A DNA stretch of 64,000 bases, from the NCBI GenBank assembly GCA_030407005.1, contig JAUDYN010000001.1:806001-870000 (forward strand). The letters run 5' to 3'. Under the pieces are notes generated by a model. The model had not been told where the DNA came from. It saw only the letters and a list, made by a program, of their open reading frames with translations, and did no database searches. The stretch is from Desarmillaria ectypa (lineage: Eukaryota; Basidiomycota; Agaricomycetes; Agaricales; Physalacriaceae). Positions 11,207 through 24,172 of the stretch are shown piece after piece (position 1 is the stretch's first letter; each line of letters begins with the position of its first letter). The position numbers and the translations under genes are program-made.

Positions 11207-14200
11207 CTACATTGTTGGAGTCAGGATCTGCTGGTACTGGCAGCTCAACTGATACCTTCTCCTCTGAGTCAGGGGGCTTGCTACTATATCCCTGGCTAAC
11301 ACTTTCCTTGATGGAACTATACTGAGGTCTTGCTAGGCTCAGCCAAACTTTCAGATCCTGATTTGGATGCCCCCTTTTTACCACCTGGGTGCTAGCAGCT
11401 TCTCTCTGTTCTTTGGCCTGAGTTTGCTCAGAAACTCAAACAACATCAGGAGAATGTTGGACTCATCTTGATACATCCAGAGTTCTACTACTACCCATTC
11501 TGGCAGAGTACTCAGAGATGGTACCAGGTGTGAATATGGATGCTATCATTGTGGTCAGTTCTGTCATCTGATTTCTCCTGACCAGACTGAATAGCACATG
11601 GCCCTGGCTCTGACCTTGGTAGGTGCTTGTTTCCCCCACCAACCCTGGTGAGGCTGGAGAACTTGGCTCCCTAAGCAGGGGCACAGGAGTGTTCAGCTTC
11701 AGAGGTCCAAGGATGTCCTGCCTACTAACCTCTGTTCATAGTTTTACCTGTGTATCTGGTGAGTCTACTGAAGTAGACTTGGTGGACTTTGTGGCAGTGC
11801 CAGCATCATCTGGTAAATCCTGCATCTTGTTGGGGGCTTAGGATTCACTATAGATAATTGTGTCAGCATATTTCAGGAGTGTGATGTATCTGTTTGTTGT
11901 TGATTCTTTGGTGTTCTTTGGCTTTGGGGACTGTGACAAAGTTGTATGTTTATGTGGAGTATTCAAATGTCCTAAATCATATATATAAGTCTGACCTGCA
12001 GAAGCTGAGGACTCACCACTTGGAGACATGGTTGAGCAAAGGGAATTGAACCCTTGTCAACCTAATCTTTTGTCTCCTTGATCTTGGCCATAGGCAGCAC
12101 CACTTCATTAGTGGGCCCTACTAACCTGATGTCCTTGAAGTCTTTTCTTCTAGGGCAATCCTTTGCCAGGTGACCTTTCTTATCACACCTGAAATATCTC
12201 CCTTCTACTCATCATCAATCAATCTCTATGGGCTTATCCAATCCTCCATATGTTGTCCACCTATCAGTTCTGGCATCCTGACTCACCCCTGCATTAGCAG
12301 TCAGCTTTATGGCTGAGGAACTTGTCATCCCAGTGGTGGCTTTGCTACTGGGGTGCTGTTGGAGGTTAGGACAGGAGTCCTTCTTCTGCCCATCCCAAAA
12401 GATACCCAATATCTGGTCAAAGACCCATTTTCTTTGTTGCTCCTTATACATTTGCAAGATGCGTTCTTTCCATTCCAGGTATAAGCATGGGATGTTGATG
12501 CCCATGTTGGAGATGAAGGTCATATAGGAGGTTGGTACTCCTAGATGAATAGCCTTCACCATTGCACCTTACTCATTCTCATTGGTCTGTCAGTCTACCA
12601 GTTTTGCTTTCTCTTTCAGTTTCTGGAAGTAATGGGATGCAGGTTGCATTCCCATTCATAGATCAAACATCTGCTTCTTATGGACTTCTTTGATCACAAG
12701 GTCTCTAAATTATCAAGAGACCATGTTGATGAAGTCATCCCAAGTGGGATATTAAAAGTGAGCAATGGTGCTATCATATGCATCACTGACCCAGAACTCA
12801 GGTCTCTTGTAGACCCATCAGTCCTTTGCAGCCCCTTCTAAGTGTGAGGTTGTGAATAATACCAGGTGTGACAGCACCTGGAAGTAATATCAGAACATCT
12901 TGAAATAAGTGATGCAATCACTGATAAAGCATTCAATATTATCATGATCCCTCTTGAATGGCTTAGGGGGTTGCATAAAGACTGGTTTGATCCCCAAATA
13001 AGAGGTGTCATTGGATGTGTTCCTGATGGGATTGGGTATGAGATCAGGAGGGCCCCTTCCAGGAGGTGGTCTTGGGATCAAATATTGATCTGGCCACAGA
13101 CCAGGGTATCCTTTTGGGGGCTCAGTTGGTCTTCCTTGCTCTGGTTTCTTTCCTTTCTCACTGTTGTGAAGATATTCTGCCATTTGTTGTCTGGCAGCTT
13201 CTTCCTTGGCAAGTTCATCACACATCTCTTGAATGCACTGTTCTTTTTCAGCTAAGACAGTCCTTGTCCATTGCTGAAGTTCTTCCATCATCCTGGATAA
13301 TGAGGATGGTCCTGCAGGGATCAGGGATGGTTTGAATTCTTCTCCTGCACTGGTGAATAGGAGACTACCACCCTGGTTGTCATACTTGACGATGGGGTGG
13401 GGAATCAGATAGTGGTTGTGGTCTTGCAACCAGAGTATCAGGGAGATAGTCCAGAATGTTTGTGTATTAGGGCTGGAAATATCCTAGCCTATTATTATAT
13501 CTAGACTTATCAAAGTTGGATGTCCAGTCCATTCTCCTCTCTCCTGGAGAGCTCCAATCACCATAGCTGTCAAAGAGAATGACTCAGTTCCCATCATTCC
13601 TCTGCCATCCTAGGATATAATCCTGATACCAGGTCACTGACAGTGGGGCAATAAAGTTCCCAGTTCCTGTTTGCATGAATCTGGGCATGGATTATGGCAT
13701 TGGGGTTGGAGCCCTGTATTGGATCACCCTGATTGAGGGCCAGCCACTCATCCATTTCAGGTTGAATTTCTGGCCTCAACATTGGCCCTTCATAGTTCCC
13801 AGATGGTGGATACAAAGGGGCTGAGTATTTGCCAATCAATGTTGGCAAGTTCAGGCCAGGTTCAGTCAGTCCTATTTGTGTTGAAGAGACTGTTGGGAGA
13901 GAGGGGAGCAGACATGGTTTCAGAGTCAGAGCTTCCAGAGTCACTGGAGAGCTCAATAATGGGGAGAGAGGAAGAGAAGTTGGTTCCTTCTCAAGGCCAG
14001 GAGTCTCTTGTTCAGGCTCAGGGTCTATACAAGTGGTTTCAATCTATCCTGGGATCATCGGGATGGAGGGCCCTAAAGTAGGGCCTGGCGGGGGTAGGGG
14101 AATAGGGATGCTGGGGTGCAGTATATGGGGGCAGAGGGGTCCTCAATCATAGCCTGTATGTCTCTCACATATTCCTGGGCAGGGGTGAAGGCAGGTCATT

Positions 14201-14443
14201 TCAGCCTGTATATGGCAGAGCCTAAGGTCAAGGCCTCATTATTGGTGGCCTCCTCATCTGAGGAGGTGTTTGAGAAATAGACCCAGGGGTGAGAGAGTGG
14301 TATCTCTTCTTATTCTCCCAATTGGATAAGAGATAACCTCCAGGAAAGAACATGGTCAGAATGTCAGGAAGGGCAGGGAGAAAGTTGTGATGGGCAATGA
14401 GGTTGTTGCTCTTGTCATAGGAGGGTCCAGACTTCTTCTTCAT
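11207..14443 (-). pseudogene. Element B-minus gag region
   Basis: Degenerate minus-strand gag. Open pieces lie at 14228-14443, 13594-13956, 12890-13429 and 12215-12562, and the 12890-13429 piece has a Lys/Glu-rich stretch and capsid-like sequence. A zinc knuckle of the form YxxC..GH..DC is readable near 12160-12205; its first Cys is replaced by Tyr (TGT to TAT), while the B-plus copy keeps CFRCNEKGHMAKDC. Multiple stops separate the pieces, so no full-length Gag can be made. Confidence 0.78.
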
Positions 14444-14603
14444 ATGTTAATACAAGAAGAGCAGTGAAAATGACAATAAGTGTGGTGCTGCTGATTGTGA
14501 TGCTAAGAGTGATGGTTTTTTGGTTTTCATTATTTTCTTCTAGCATAAGTCAGTGCTTCTTTTATGGCTAGCATAGAAGAAGTGGGATGAATCTTTTGAC
14601 TAA

Positions 14604-15010
14604 TGTTACAGCCCTGTTTAGCATGTGACTTAGGATGTAAGCTACACTCTTTGAGCTATCTCATGTTCAGACAATCACCCATTAACAAGAGTTAGGCTAG
14701 ATCTTTAGTGTAGTGGAGTAAAAGGTATATGATTACAATTTAGTCAAAAGATAGAATACAAGTGTGAAAACTACTCTACTTATATACTGAAAGTACAGTG
14801 TTATTAATAGATGAAATAATTGAGGTTCATGAGGAAAACTTGAGGGGGTCAGACGATCATAGTCTAATAGGAATAAATGAGGGTGACAACTGTGGTGAAT
14901 TAAGATAGTGAGTATGATACAAAGTGTCGACGGTGTGATATGATGACCAATTAGGTCAGATATGTCAATGATATGACTGGATAAGATAAGATAATGGAAA
15001 AATCATAACA
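14604..15010 (-). repeat. Element B-minus 5' LTR (407 bp)
   Basis: On the minus strand it starts TGTTATGATT at 15010 and ends TAACA at 14604. The start matches the 22440-22801 and 23326-23735 LTRs. A TATA-like 'agtatataagta' lies in the middle, as in the B-plus LTR. The flank right of 15010 (CACTG) is already B-plus LTR sequence. Confidence 0.82.
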
Positions 15011-15106
15011 CACTGCTATCCCAATCAGGGTGATTGTCTGAACATAAGACAGCCCAGGAACTAGTGTCTGGTCTCAAGATCACATGATAACTGAGTCCTA
15101 ACATTA
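15011..15106 (+). repeat. Truncated 5' LTR of B-plus
   Basis: These 96 bp match the last part of the 22440-22801 LTR (CTGCTATCCCAATCAG through CCTAACA). The left part of the LTR is absent, replaced at 15010/15011 by the start of the B-minus LTR. The sequence that follows, TTAGTTGGAAG, is the expected position of the primer-binding site. Confidence 0.8.
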
Positions 15107-18100
15107 GTTGGAAGATTTCCCAACTGCTCCATCATCACTAGATATGATGAAGCACAAACCTATGCTGAAAGAATGAAAAAACCAACAAAACATAACTCTC
15201 AGAACTGCCATTGGTGGCACAATATTACTGGTGATATTCACCACTCTTTTCATACTAGCTTATGAAGAAGAAATCAGAGCATGCCTATGCAGACAAAGAA
15301 ACCCACAACCATGACTTCCTCCTCACTCCCCCTGTCATCCTCTCCATGTCATCTGATGACTAGAAGCTGCAAGAGTGGCAACCACAAGTTTGGACATTGA
15401 AGTCCAAGAAAACCTCCCCCATCCCTGGGCTCACTTTGTGAATTCCTCTGAGGAGTTCCCAGTGCATAATGGGTCCTCCACCAGCTCCAACAACTGGGTG
15501 GAATGACCCTCCTCCCCCATACCAGAACAATTGCAAAACATATGAGTTATAATCCAGCATTGAGAGTCCCCCCTCCTCTACACCCTGCCCACCCATCCTG
15601 CCCATGCAAGAATGGGACACAACAATAGTACCAGGATGGAAGATCCCCATCCCAGGACCCATCCCTACAGTCCCTAGGCCATCAAAACCCAAGAGCAAGG
15701 CTCTTGGCCCAGTGGAGGAATAAACTCCTCCTCCTTTCTCCTTCTCATTGAAATATGAGATGATAACTCCTCCAACAATGAGACTGTGGCCACTCTCCAT
15801 GCTGCCAATAATCCATTCAACATTGACAGAGCTAATTATAAGTGGCCCAAATTATCCAATGTTGACAGAGGCCTATTTGGCCCCTTCAGGACTGCCACCT
15901 GGAAACTACAATGTGCTGACATGGAGGCTCAGACCCCTTGGCCCCAAATTTGCTCAGAAATGGATGAGTGGCTGGCCCTTAATAGGGGTGATCCCATATA
16001 GGATCCCAATCTGGGTTCCAACATTCACACCTGTATATAGGCAAATAGATTCCATGAGTTATATCTGCCCACAGCAGGAGACCTGGCCCCAGGTCTATGA
16101 CTAAGAATAATTGAGGAGCAGTACATATTGGAATGTGCATTATAGGATCTGGCAAGGAGGGAGGCAAACTGAAGAGAGTAGATGGGATGCAGAGCCCAAT
16201 TTCAGTAGTCTTACAGGCTACTACAGTGGGCTGGAATCATTTTAGCCCCAAAATATACTTTATCCATAATATCTGCCTGACACCCCCACATTTCTACCCC
16301 AACCCCTTCCAGACTTGCCACCAACATGAGTTCAACAAACTGGCTATCACCTCTATCAGGGTGGTAGTACTCTATTCACAGGCACAGGTGAAGAATCTGA
16401 AGTGAGTTCTTCCACCCCTGCAGAACCCTCATCTGCCACCACAGAAGAACTTTGACAACAAATGAAAACTGCACTAACCAAAAAAGAATAATACATCAAG
16501 AAGATGTGTGAGGAACTGGCTAAAGAAAAAGCCACCAGGAATGAAATGTCAGCATACCTCTGAAAGGAGAAAGGAAAAGAACCAGACCAAGGACAGCCAA
16601 CAGAACCTCCAAGGGGTCACTCTACCCCTCAACTGAATCGATATTCAATTCTATAACCATCCCCTGAGAAGGGCCCTCCTGACCCAATACCAAATCCCAT
16701 CAGGAATGCCCCTGATGACACTCCCTACATGAGTATCAAACCCATACTTGTCTAACCCCCAAAACCATCCAAGAGAGATCATGACAATATTGAATGCTTC
16801 ATAGGCAATTGCATTACCTACTTTGAAGTGTTCCATCACTATTTTCAGGTGCCATTGCACCTGGTACTATTCATGACCTCCTATTTCGAGGAGGCTGCCA
16901 AGGACTGGTGGGTCTATAAGAGACCTGAATTCTGGGTCAGTGACACCTGGGACAGCACCACTGCCCACTTCTGATATCTCTCCTGGAAAGACTTTGTCAA
17001 TATGCTATCTCAACAATTCAGAGACCCTGTGATTGAGAAGGTCCACAAAAAACACATGTTCAACTTGTACAAGAGAACCAACCAGCATTCCACTACTTCC
17101 AGAAACTAGAAGAAGAGGCCAAACTGGCAGGACATTGGGCTGACAAACATGACTATGGTGCAATGGTCAGAGCAGTCCATCTTGGCATTCCATCATCTTA
17201 CACTATATTTATTTCCAACATGGATGTAAACATTCTCTGCACCTACCCTGAATGGAAGGAATGGATCATGCACATGTATAAAGAATGTCAGTGCAAATGA
17301 GTTTTCGATCAGACCATCAGAGTATCATGAGAAGGATAGAAGAAGGATTTCTGCCCCCCCAACATCAACCCAGCAGCAAAGCTGCTGCTGGGGTGATAAG
17401 TTTCTCAGCCCCAAAGCCAACAGCCAACACTAGTCCCAATTGGCATACAGGTATGGGCTGATAGACAATGTATAGAGAATTGGGACAGCCAATGGAAGTT
17501 GACTGATGAAAAGTGGAAGGCTGATGTTTTAGATGCAATGAAAAGGGTCACATGGCCAAGGATTGCCCCAAGAGAAAGGAGTTTAGAGATGTTAGGTCAG
17601 TAGGGCCTACTAATAAAGTGGTGCCACCTATGACCAAAATCAAGGAGGCAAAAGACTAGGTTGATAAGGGTTCAATTCCCCTTGCTTGACCAGTGCCTCA
17701 GGTGAGTCCTCAGCTTCTGCAGGTCAGACTGAATATTATAAACACAGACTATTAAATACACAAAAAAATATGACTTTGTTACCAATCCTGAAGCCAAAGA
17801 TCTCTGAAGAATCAAAAAAGAACAGGTATGTCATCCTGCTACAAGATGCTGACACAGTTATATATAGAGACTTCTAAGTCCCCAATAAAGTGCAGAATTG
17901 GCCAGGTGGTGCTGGCACTGCCACAAAGTCCAATGAACTTGCTTCTGCAAGTTCACCAGATACACAGATAAAACTATGGACTGGGGTTAGTAGATGGGAT
18001 ACCCTAGAGCCTCTGAAGCCAAACACTCCCATACCCCTATTTAGAGAGCCAAGTCCAACCTCAGCTTCACCAGGACTATTAGGGAAAACAAGTGCCCACT

Positions 18101-18579
18101 AAGGCCAAACCCAAGAAACCAAGGATTCTCCATCAACATCTGAGAACCCTCCATCAAGATGGGCACATCATCCTCCCAATCATGTGCACACTAGCTGGAG
18201 GAAAGATGACTACTTCCAGCCCAACTCATTCTGAGCAAAGGGTGTGGATGATCCATTGGTAATGTCAGATACTGAATTCATGACAGAACCTGTACCTGAT
18301 AACTATGTTGACAGCTGTGAGAATGGCAGGGTCATCACTCTAAACTCATCGGAAGCACAGGTGCTGGCCAAAGAACAGGAAGCTGCTAGCATCCAGGCAG
18401 TAAAAAGGGAGCATCTGAACCAGGAACTGAAAGTTCAGCTGAGTTCAGCAAAAACTCAGCCTAGCTCCATCAAGGAAAGTGTTAACCAGAGGTATGATAG
18501 TGAGCCCCCTGACTTGAGGGAGAAGGTATCAGTTGAGCTGCCAGCACTGACAGATCCTGAGTCCAACAATGCAGAATGA
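15107..18579 (+). pseudogene. Element B-plus leader and gag region
   Basis: Broken gag frames lie at 15748-16104, 16133-16405, 17686-17877, 17890-18102 and 18244-18579. A CCHC zinc knuckle (CFRCNEKGHMAKDC) is readable around 17530-17570, as expected for the nucleocapsid part of Gag that binds element RNA. Lys/Gln-rich, Ser-rich spacer sequence follows to 18579. The stretch 15107-15747 is leader-like with no convincing frame. Frequent TGA/TAG stops make this a non-functional copy. Confidence 0.75.
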
Positions 18580-21500
18580 ATGCCAGCTTCATCAGTTGAC
18601 ATCTCCAAAGATCGGAGTGCAGTTATCTGTCACTCATCACTGGTAGCACTAACAACAGCCACAAGACAGGAATCTGCTAGTGCCCAGGCAGTAAAAAGGA
18701 GGCATACTAGCAGAACTACCACCATCATCAAAGTACCCAATGAAGAAGATGATATGGCATTCCAAATTTGGAAAGCCAAACAGTCCAAAACCCAAATCAC
18801 TCTCTAACAAGGGAGTCCTGAAATCCAAAATCCTGCCTAACAAGAGGGTACCAGATCACATGTGGTACAAACCTTTCAGAGTTGACTGGACTCTCTGAAC
18901 CATCCATACCACCAAGAACTTGGCAATCACCAAAGCAGCTCTTTCCACATGGGTACATCCCAAATGACTTGAAGAGATCACTGATGAGCTCACCATGAGC
19001 TTATAGACTGGAGAGAGTCAAGCTTGAGAATGGCTCTACAAACTCTGTGAACCCATCTAGTATATCCAAGGAACCAAGAGTCTGGGATGGGACTTTTTGG
19101 TGGACATACAGTTGGCCCCTTGCACAGGGAAGAAAACCTTGATCACCAGGGCATTACTTGATAGTGGCTGCACCAGCAGTTCTATTAACTAATCTTATGT
19201 TCAACAACATGAACTAGACACTCAAAAGTCTGCTGCTCCAATCCCAGTATACAATGCAGATGGAACCCACAACAAGACAGGTGATATCACTGAGTTTATA
19301 GAACTCCAAATGACCATTGGTGATCATGTCAAACAAATTGACCTAGCAGTGACTGACTTAAGCTCCAAAACATCTACTTAGGCTATGATTGGCTTAAGTG
19401 TTATAATCCAGTAATCAATTGGAAAATCAGATTGATAATTTTTGTGCATTGTCAATGCATAAAAAACCCTCTCCCACTCTCTGACTCTGATGATGAAGAT
19501 CAATGGGACAAAGAACTGGAGGATGGAGATATAATCCTCACAGTCAATATGCAGGAAGAACTCATCCTTCAAGCTGTCCATCATGCAAACAAATTAGCTG
19601 CAGCAGCTAATGCAGAAAAGCCAAAGAAAACTTTTGAGAAACTAGTACCTCCTCAATACCAAAGTTTTAGGGACCTATTCTTGAAAGACAGTTTCGATGA
19701 ACTACCCTCTCAAAAACCCTGGGATCATGCCATTGAGCTGATCCCAAATGCAAAGTCTATCCACTCAACTGTAATAAGCAAGAACAACTTGACAAGTTCC
19801 TAGATGAGAACTTAGATTCCAGACAAATTCATCCTTCCAAGTCCCCCTTTGCCTCACCCTTCTTCTTTGTCAAAAAGAAAGATGGTTCATTATGACCTGT
19901 TCAGGATTACCAAAAGCTGAATAAAATGATCATCAAAAACTGATATCCTCTCCCTTTGATATCCAAGCTTATAGACAAATTACAAGGGGCAAAATATTTT
20001 TCCAAGCTTAACATTCAATGAGGATACAATAATGTGCATATCTGCAGTGGAGATGAAGAGAAGGCCACTTTTCAAACCAACCAAGAACTCTTTGAACCTA
20101 CAGTGATGTTCTTTGGTCTTACAAATTCACCAGCCACTTTTCAGTGGATGATGAACAATATATTTAAGGATCTCATTGCAGGAGGAAAAGTCACTATATA
20201 TCTTGATGATATTCTTATCTTCACCAAGAGACTTGATGAACATTGACAGGTGGTATGATAAGTTCTCCAGCATCTATGAGAAAACAAATTGTTTCTCAAA
20301 GCAGAGAAATGCAAGTTTGAAGTACTTGAAACTGAATACTTGGGAGTCATCATCAGTAAAGATGCCATCCACATGGATCCAATCAAAGTAGCAGGAATCA
20401 CAGAATGACCAACCCCAACCAAGAAAAAGAAACTTCAGTCATTTCTTGGATTCACCAATTTCTACTGAAAATTCATCCACAACTATTCCAAAATTATTCG
20501 ACCTCTCACACAGCTAACAGGAAAAGCTGAATGGAGTTGGTGAGCAGAACAAGAAAAGGTATTTGCTAAATTAAAACTCCAGATGACCATAAACATCATT
20601 CTGATGATTTCTTCCAATGAAGAAAAATTCCAAGTAGAGGCTGACTCCAGCAATAGAGCAATTGGTGCCATCCTAAGCCAGGAACAGAACAGAAAATGGA
20701 GGCCAGTTGCCTTTATGTCCAAAGCATTAACCACCACAGAACACAACTATGAGATCTATGATAAGGAGTTGTTGGCAATAATGCTTGCCCTAGAAGAATG
20801 GCACTATTATCTGATAGGTGCAGAAAAAGAAGTTTAAATCTGGACAGATCATCAGAATCTTCAGTACTTCTGAAAACCATAGAAACTGAACCGTCAACAA
20901 GCTCGATGGGTCATGGAGTTGGCAGAATATCATTTTATTCTCCAACACAAAGTGGGAGTTGCAAACAAAAAGGCTGACTTACTCAGTTGACATGATGACT
21001 ATGATCAAGAAAAAGGAGACAACTACAATGTAATAATCCTAACCCCAGAACACTTCCAGGCTCTCATCCTCCTCATGATAAATGAACAAATTGAATGTAT
21101 AAAAGATGTCAGTTGATATGGTAACCAGTCTCCCAGAGTCAGATGGTTATGATACCTTACTAGTCATCATAGACTGATTCTCTAAGGTGATCATACCAGT
21201 TGCCTGTCATGAGGAACTCTCAGCAGAAGGATGGGCTTGAATTCTCTGAGACCATATATATGCAAAATATGAAATGTCCCAAGTGGTCATCTTGGATCAA
21301 GGACTGCAATTCATCTCCATCTTCATGAAAGAGCTATATCAGATGTTAAACATCACTCAAAATGCATCCACAGCCTATCATCCCCAGATGGATGGACAAA
21401 TGAAACAAGTCAATCAAGAGATTGAAAAATATCTCCAAATATTCATAAACCATCAACAAACAGACTGGAACAAATGGCTACCATTGGCCAAATTTGCTCA

Positions 21501-22439
21501 TAACAATTGAATCCACTCAGCCACAGGCAAAAGCCTATTCATGACATTATATGGACAAAATCCAAAAATACTCCCAGACTTCAGTCAGATAACTCTATTC
21601 ACCAATCCTGCCACCATAGAGTTTACCAAAACAATGGCCAAAGTACACAAGGAAGTGCATGATACATTAAAAAAAGCAGTGACACAAATGAAACACCAGT
21701 ATGATAAAAGGAAACGGACAGCATGAGAATACCAAGTTGGTGATAAAGTTTGGCTTGACACTGCCAATCTTCATCTTCCCCACCCAAAGAAAAAACTCAA
21801 CAATAAATGAACAGGACCATTTGTAATCCTCAAGAAGGCAGGCATTTCAGCCTACAAACTGAAATTACCACTGCATTGGAAAATCCATCCCTGATTCAAT
21901 GAGAAATTGTTGACCCTGTATATTTCCCCCATCTTTCCAAATCAACAGAAACCACCATCGCCACCTCTAGACCTTGTAGATGGATAGGAAGAATATGAGA
22001 TTGAAGAAGTATTAGACTCCTGAACCCATCATGTATAAGGAAAAAGAGGACAACCATCAAGGGAAGTCATTGACTACTTCATCAAATAGAAAGGATGGAC
22101 TTGAGAATACAATTCTTGGGTCTGAGACACCAAAATGAGGAATGCCCAGGAAGTGATCACAGAGTATGAGAAAAACTTTAACCAAACTTGATACTCCACA
22201 AAAATCATAACTCCTGAAAAAAGGTTAATCAATATACTTGATCATAAGAATTCTGACAATGGAGATGTCACATATCTTGCACAATGAGAGGAAGGACTCA
22301 GAAAATAGATCATCAACCCAGACCAAAGTCAATAGAAAATAATGATCAACTAATATTAGATTGATCAAATCAAAACACAACTTGAAACCCCACAAGAAGA
22401 GTCCTAGCAGTCAGGATGACTGCTTTAACAAGGGGGTAA
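18580..22439 (+). pseudogene. Element B-plus pol
   Basis: Protease DSGC is at about 19150-19180; RT spans about 19800-20250 (VKKKDG, FGLTNSPATFQWMM, YLDDILIF); RNase H lies at 20583-20837 (EADSSNRAIGAIL, YDKELLAI); integrase core remnants lie at 21140-21510 (HPQMDGQ); the chromodomain lies at 21990-22180. Stops replace Trp in several conserved motifs and Arg in others. The open pieces are short, with 18580-18807, 19432-19803, 20034-20246, 20583-20837, 21274-21510 and 21541-21726 the clearest. The copy is dead. Confidence 0.82.
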
Positions 22440-22801
22440 TGTTATGATTCTTCCATTTTCCTTATCTTATCTGGAATCTTATCCTTTGACATCACTCATC
22501 CATCAATTCACTCATGCTATCACCATTTACAACCCTCTTTCTACCATGAAGTAACCCTCTTTCCATCATCTGACCTGAATACATGGATAATGCACAAACA
22601 TACATATGCACCATATTTTAGTATATAAGTAACATAGTTTTCATGTATGTTCTGCATCTTCCAACTAAACTTAATATATATATCATTATCCACTCCTCTG
22701 AAGACCTCCACTGCTATCCCAATCAGAGTAATTGTCCAAACACAAGACAGCCTAAGAACTAGCATCTGATCCCAAGATCACATGATAACTGGGACCTAAC
22801 A
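22440..22801 (+). repeat. 3' LTR of element B-plus (362 bp)
   Basis: Starts TGTTATGATT right after the purine tract AAGGGGGTAA and ends CCTAACA. It contains a TATA-like 'agtatataagta' near 22618-22630. It interrupts another B-family pol remnant, whose sequence resumes at 22802. Confidence 0.85.
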
Positions 22802-23325
22802 TCTCATGCCCACATTCTCCAATCAACAATCACCACTGCCACCCTCTCCAGATCTTGTGGATGGATAGGAAGAATATGAGATTGAAGAAGTCCTGGACTC
22901 ACAAACCCACCAAGTTTGAGCCAAAAAAGAACAGTGGTCAAAGACAGTGACCAACTACCTTGTCAAGTGGAAGGGATGGACTAGGAGCATAACTCATAGG
23001 TCAGGGAGACAGAAATGACAAATGCATAAGAAGCCATCATCAAGTATGAAAAATGTATACAACAAGGATGAGTTGTGGAAATTACAAAAATTGTAACACT
23101 AAATAAGGTGGTTACTACTATCCTCAACCATGAGTATTCAGAAAATGGTGATGTCACTTATCTTGCACAATGAAAAGACAGAGTTCAATGCTGGGTAAAA
23201 AATCCAGACTCAGAATAATGGAAATCACTATTGGATGCCTACTAGACATCCCAAGCCACATCACAGTATGATGCTCCTGAAGAAGAGCCTTAGCAGTTAG
23301 GATGACTGCTTTAACAAGGGGGTAA
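22802..23325 (+). pseudogene. 3' remnant of a third family-B copy (integrase end and chromodomain)
   Basis: This stretch repeats the B-plus sequence from about 21940 to 22439: the linker before the chromodomain, a readable YLVKWKGW motif near 22960, and a final AACAAGGGGGTAA purine tract. It is the 3' end of an older copy into which B-plus inserted. Confidence 0.8.
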
Positions 23326-23735
23326 TATTATAATTTTTTCTATTTTCTGCTCTTATTTTATCTTATCTTACTTGATCTTATCTCATCTTATCACTCCCCT
23401 TTCTATCTTATCTGGTAATCACTGATCAACATCCAATATCTATGGCAGCATTGCATCACATCCTCACTGTACTCACACAATAGCCTTGCCATCATCTTGT
23501 TCTCACATGGACACCTCACAATTATGAACATATATTTAAATTCTCCTTTTAATATATAAGTCACATAGTTTACACTATATGCTCCCCATCTTTCAACTAA
23601 AGTTTACTTCTATACCACATACTCTCCACTTTAAGATCAGAAGACCATAGCCATTTCCTAAGGGTGATTGTCCAAATGCAAGACAGCCTGAAGGATAATG
23701 TGTGTCTGCAGATGACATGGAATGTGGGTCTAACA
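23326..23735 (+). repeat. 3' LTR of the third family-B copy (410 bp)
   Basis: Follows the purine tract and begins TATTATAATT, the family start TGTTATGATT with two G-to-A changes; it ends GTCTAACA. It carries the same internal TATA-like 'aatatataagtc' and the same 3' segment ('gtgattgtccaaatgcaagacagcc') as the other B LTRs. Confidence 0.8.
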
Positions 23736-23950
23736 TAAAGCCACAGCTTTACCTACTTATGTACAAAAAGTCATACACTAATAATAAGTACTGTAAGTCA
23801 GAGTCCAATGTGTACATTGTATAGTTTCCATACCTGAAATCCAGGAGTCATCAGAGATGACCTACATCACAGTAAACAGCTCTGGTCAGTCTGGCTTTGA
23901 TGTGCTAGCTAGACCAAAAGAAAGTGCAGAACCTTGCCTTCAGATGTTTC

Positions 23951-24167
23951 TGTTGGAATCCTGGGTGTTGCGCAGGGTAGACTCCAGGCTGGTAAAGCCA
24001 GATGTAAGGGAATTGTTATTCTATGGCTCCTACAGAGCTCATATTTATACTACTTCACACTAGAATCTAGAATGTACTACAACTTTCTATGACTCTCTTG
24101 CTTACTCATTGACTCTCGGCACGATGCTGGATTGCTCCTTCTAGAACTTTCCAGCAAAATCCCAACA
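23951..24167 (+). repeat. Solo LTR, small family D (217 bp), with target duplication
   Basis: Begins TGTTGGAATCC and ends AAATCCCAACA, so its ends form a TGTTGG/CCAACA inverted repeat. It is flanked on both sides by GTTTC (23946-23950 and 24168-24172), a perfect 5-bp target duplication. It lies inside a minus-strand family-B LTR remnant. A reverse-complement copy is at 24536-24733. Confidence 0.85.
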
Positions 24168-24172
24168 GTTTC

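Larger units (their letters stand above)
5658..15010 (-). mobile_element. Ty3/gypsy element B-minus, chromodomain type, decayed and interrupted
   Basis: Read on the minus strand this element has its 5' LTR at 15010-14604, gag-like sequence to about 11207, a family-A LTR insertion (9847-11206) and pol from 9846 to the chromodomain at 5677-5946. Its own 3' LTR is missing because element A begins at its 3' end. Its right end (15010) abuts a truncated LTR of B-plus, so B-minus inserted into that LTR. Gene order, DSGC protease, YLDDILIF reverse transcriptase and a C-terminal chromodomain place it among the chromoviruses of Ty3/gypsy. Scattered stops show it is dead. Confidence 0.87.
15011..22801 (+). 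mobile_element. Ty3/gypsy element B-plus, decayed
   Basis: A second copy of family B in the opposite orientation to B-minus. It keeps only the last 96 bp of its 5' LTR (15011-15106), then internal sequence with gag and pol remnants, a polypurine tract (AAGGGGGTAA) and a complete 3' LTR at 22440-22801. Domain order is the same as in B-minus. It carries many more stops, several at Trp codons (for example TAG at the K-W-K of the chromodomain near 22088 and TGA at YF-W-KP near 20872). Its right end lies inside yet another B copy. Confidence 0.87.

Noticed and set aside
13782..14152. Plus-strand frames of about 100 aa in the B-minus gag region
   Set aside because: Antisense to gag; no motif.
15107..22439. 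TGA as a recoded Trp codon in family B
   Set aside because: TGG is also used for Trp in the same frames (for example FQWMM), TGA also replaces Arg, and TAG appears at Trp positions, so random decay fits better than recoding.
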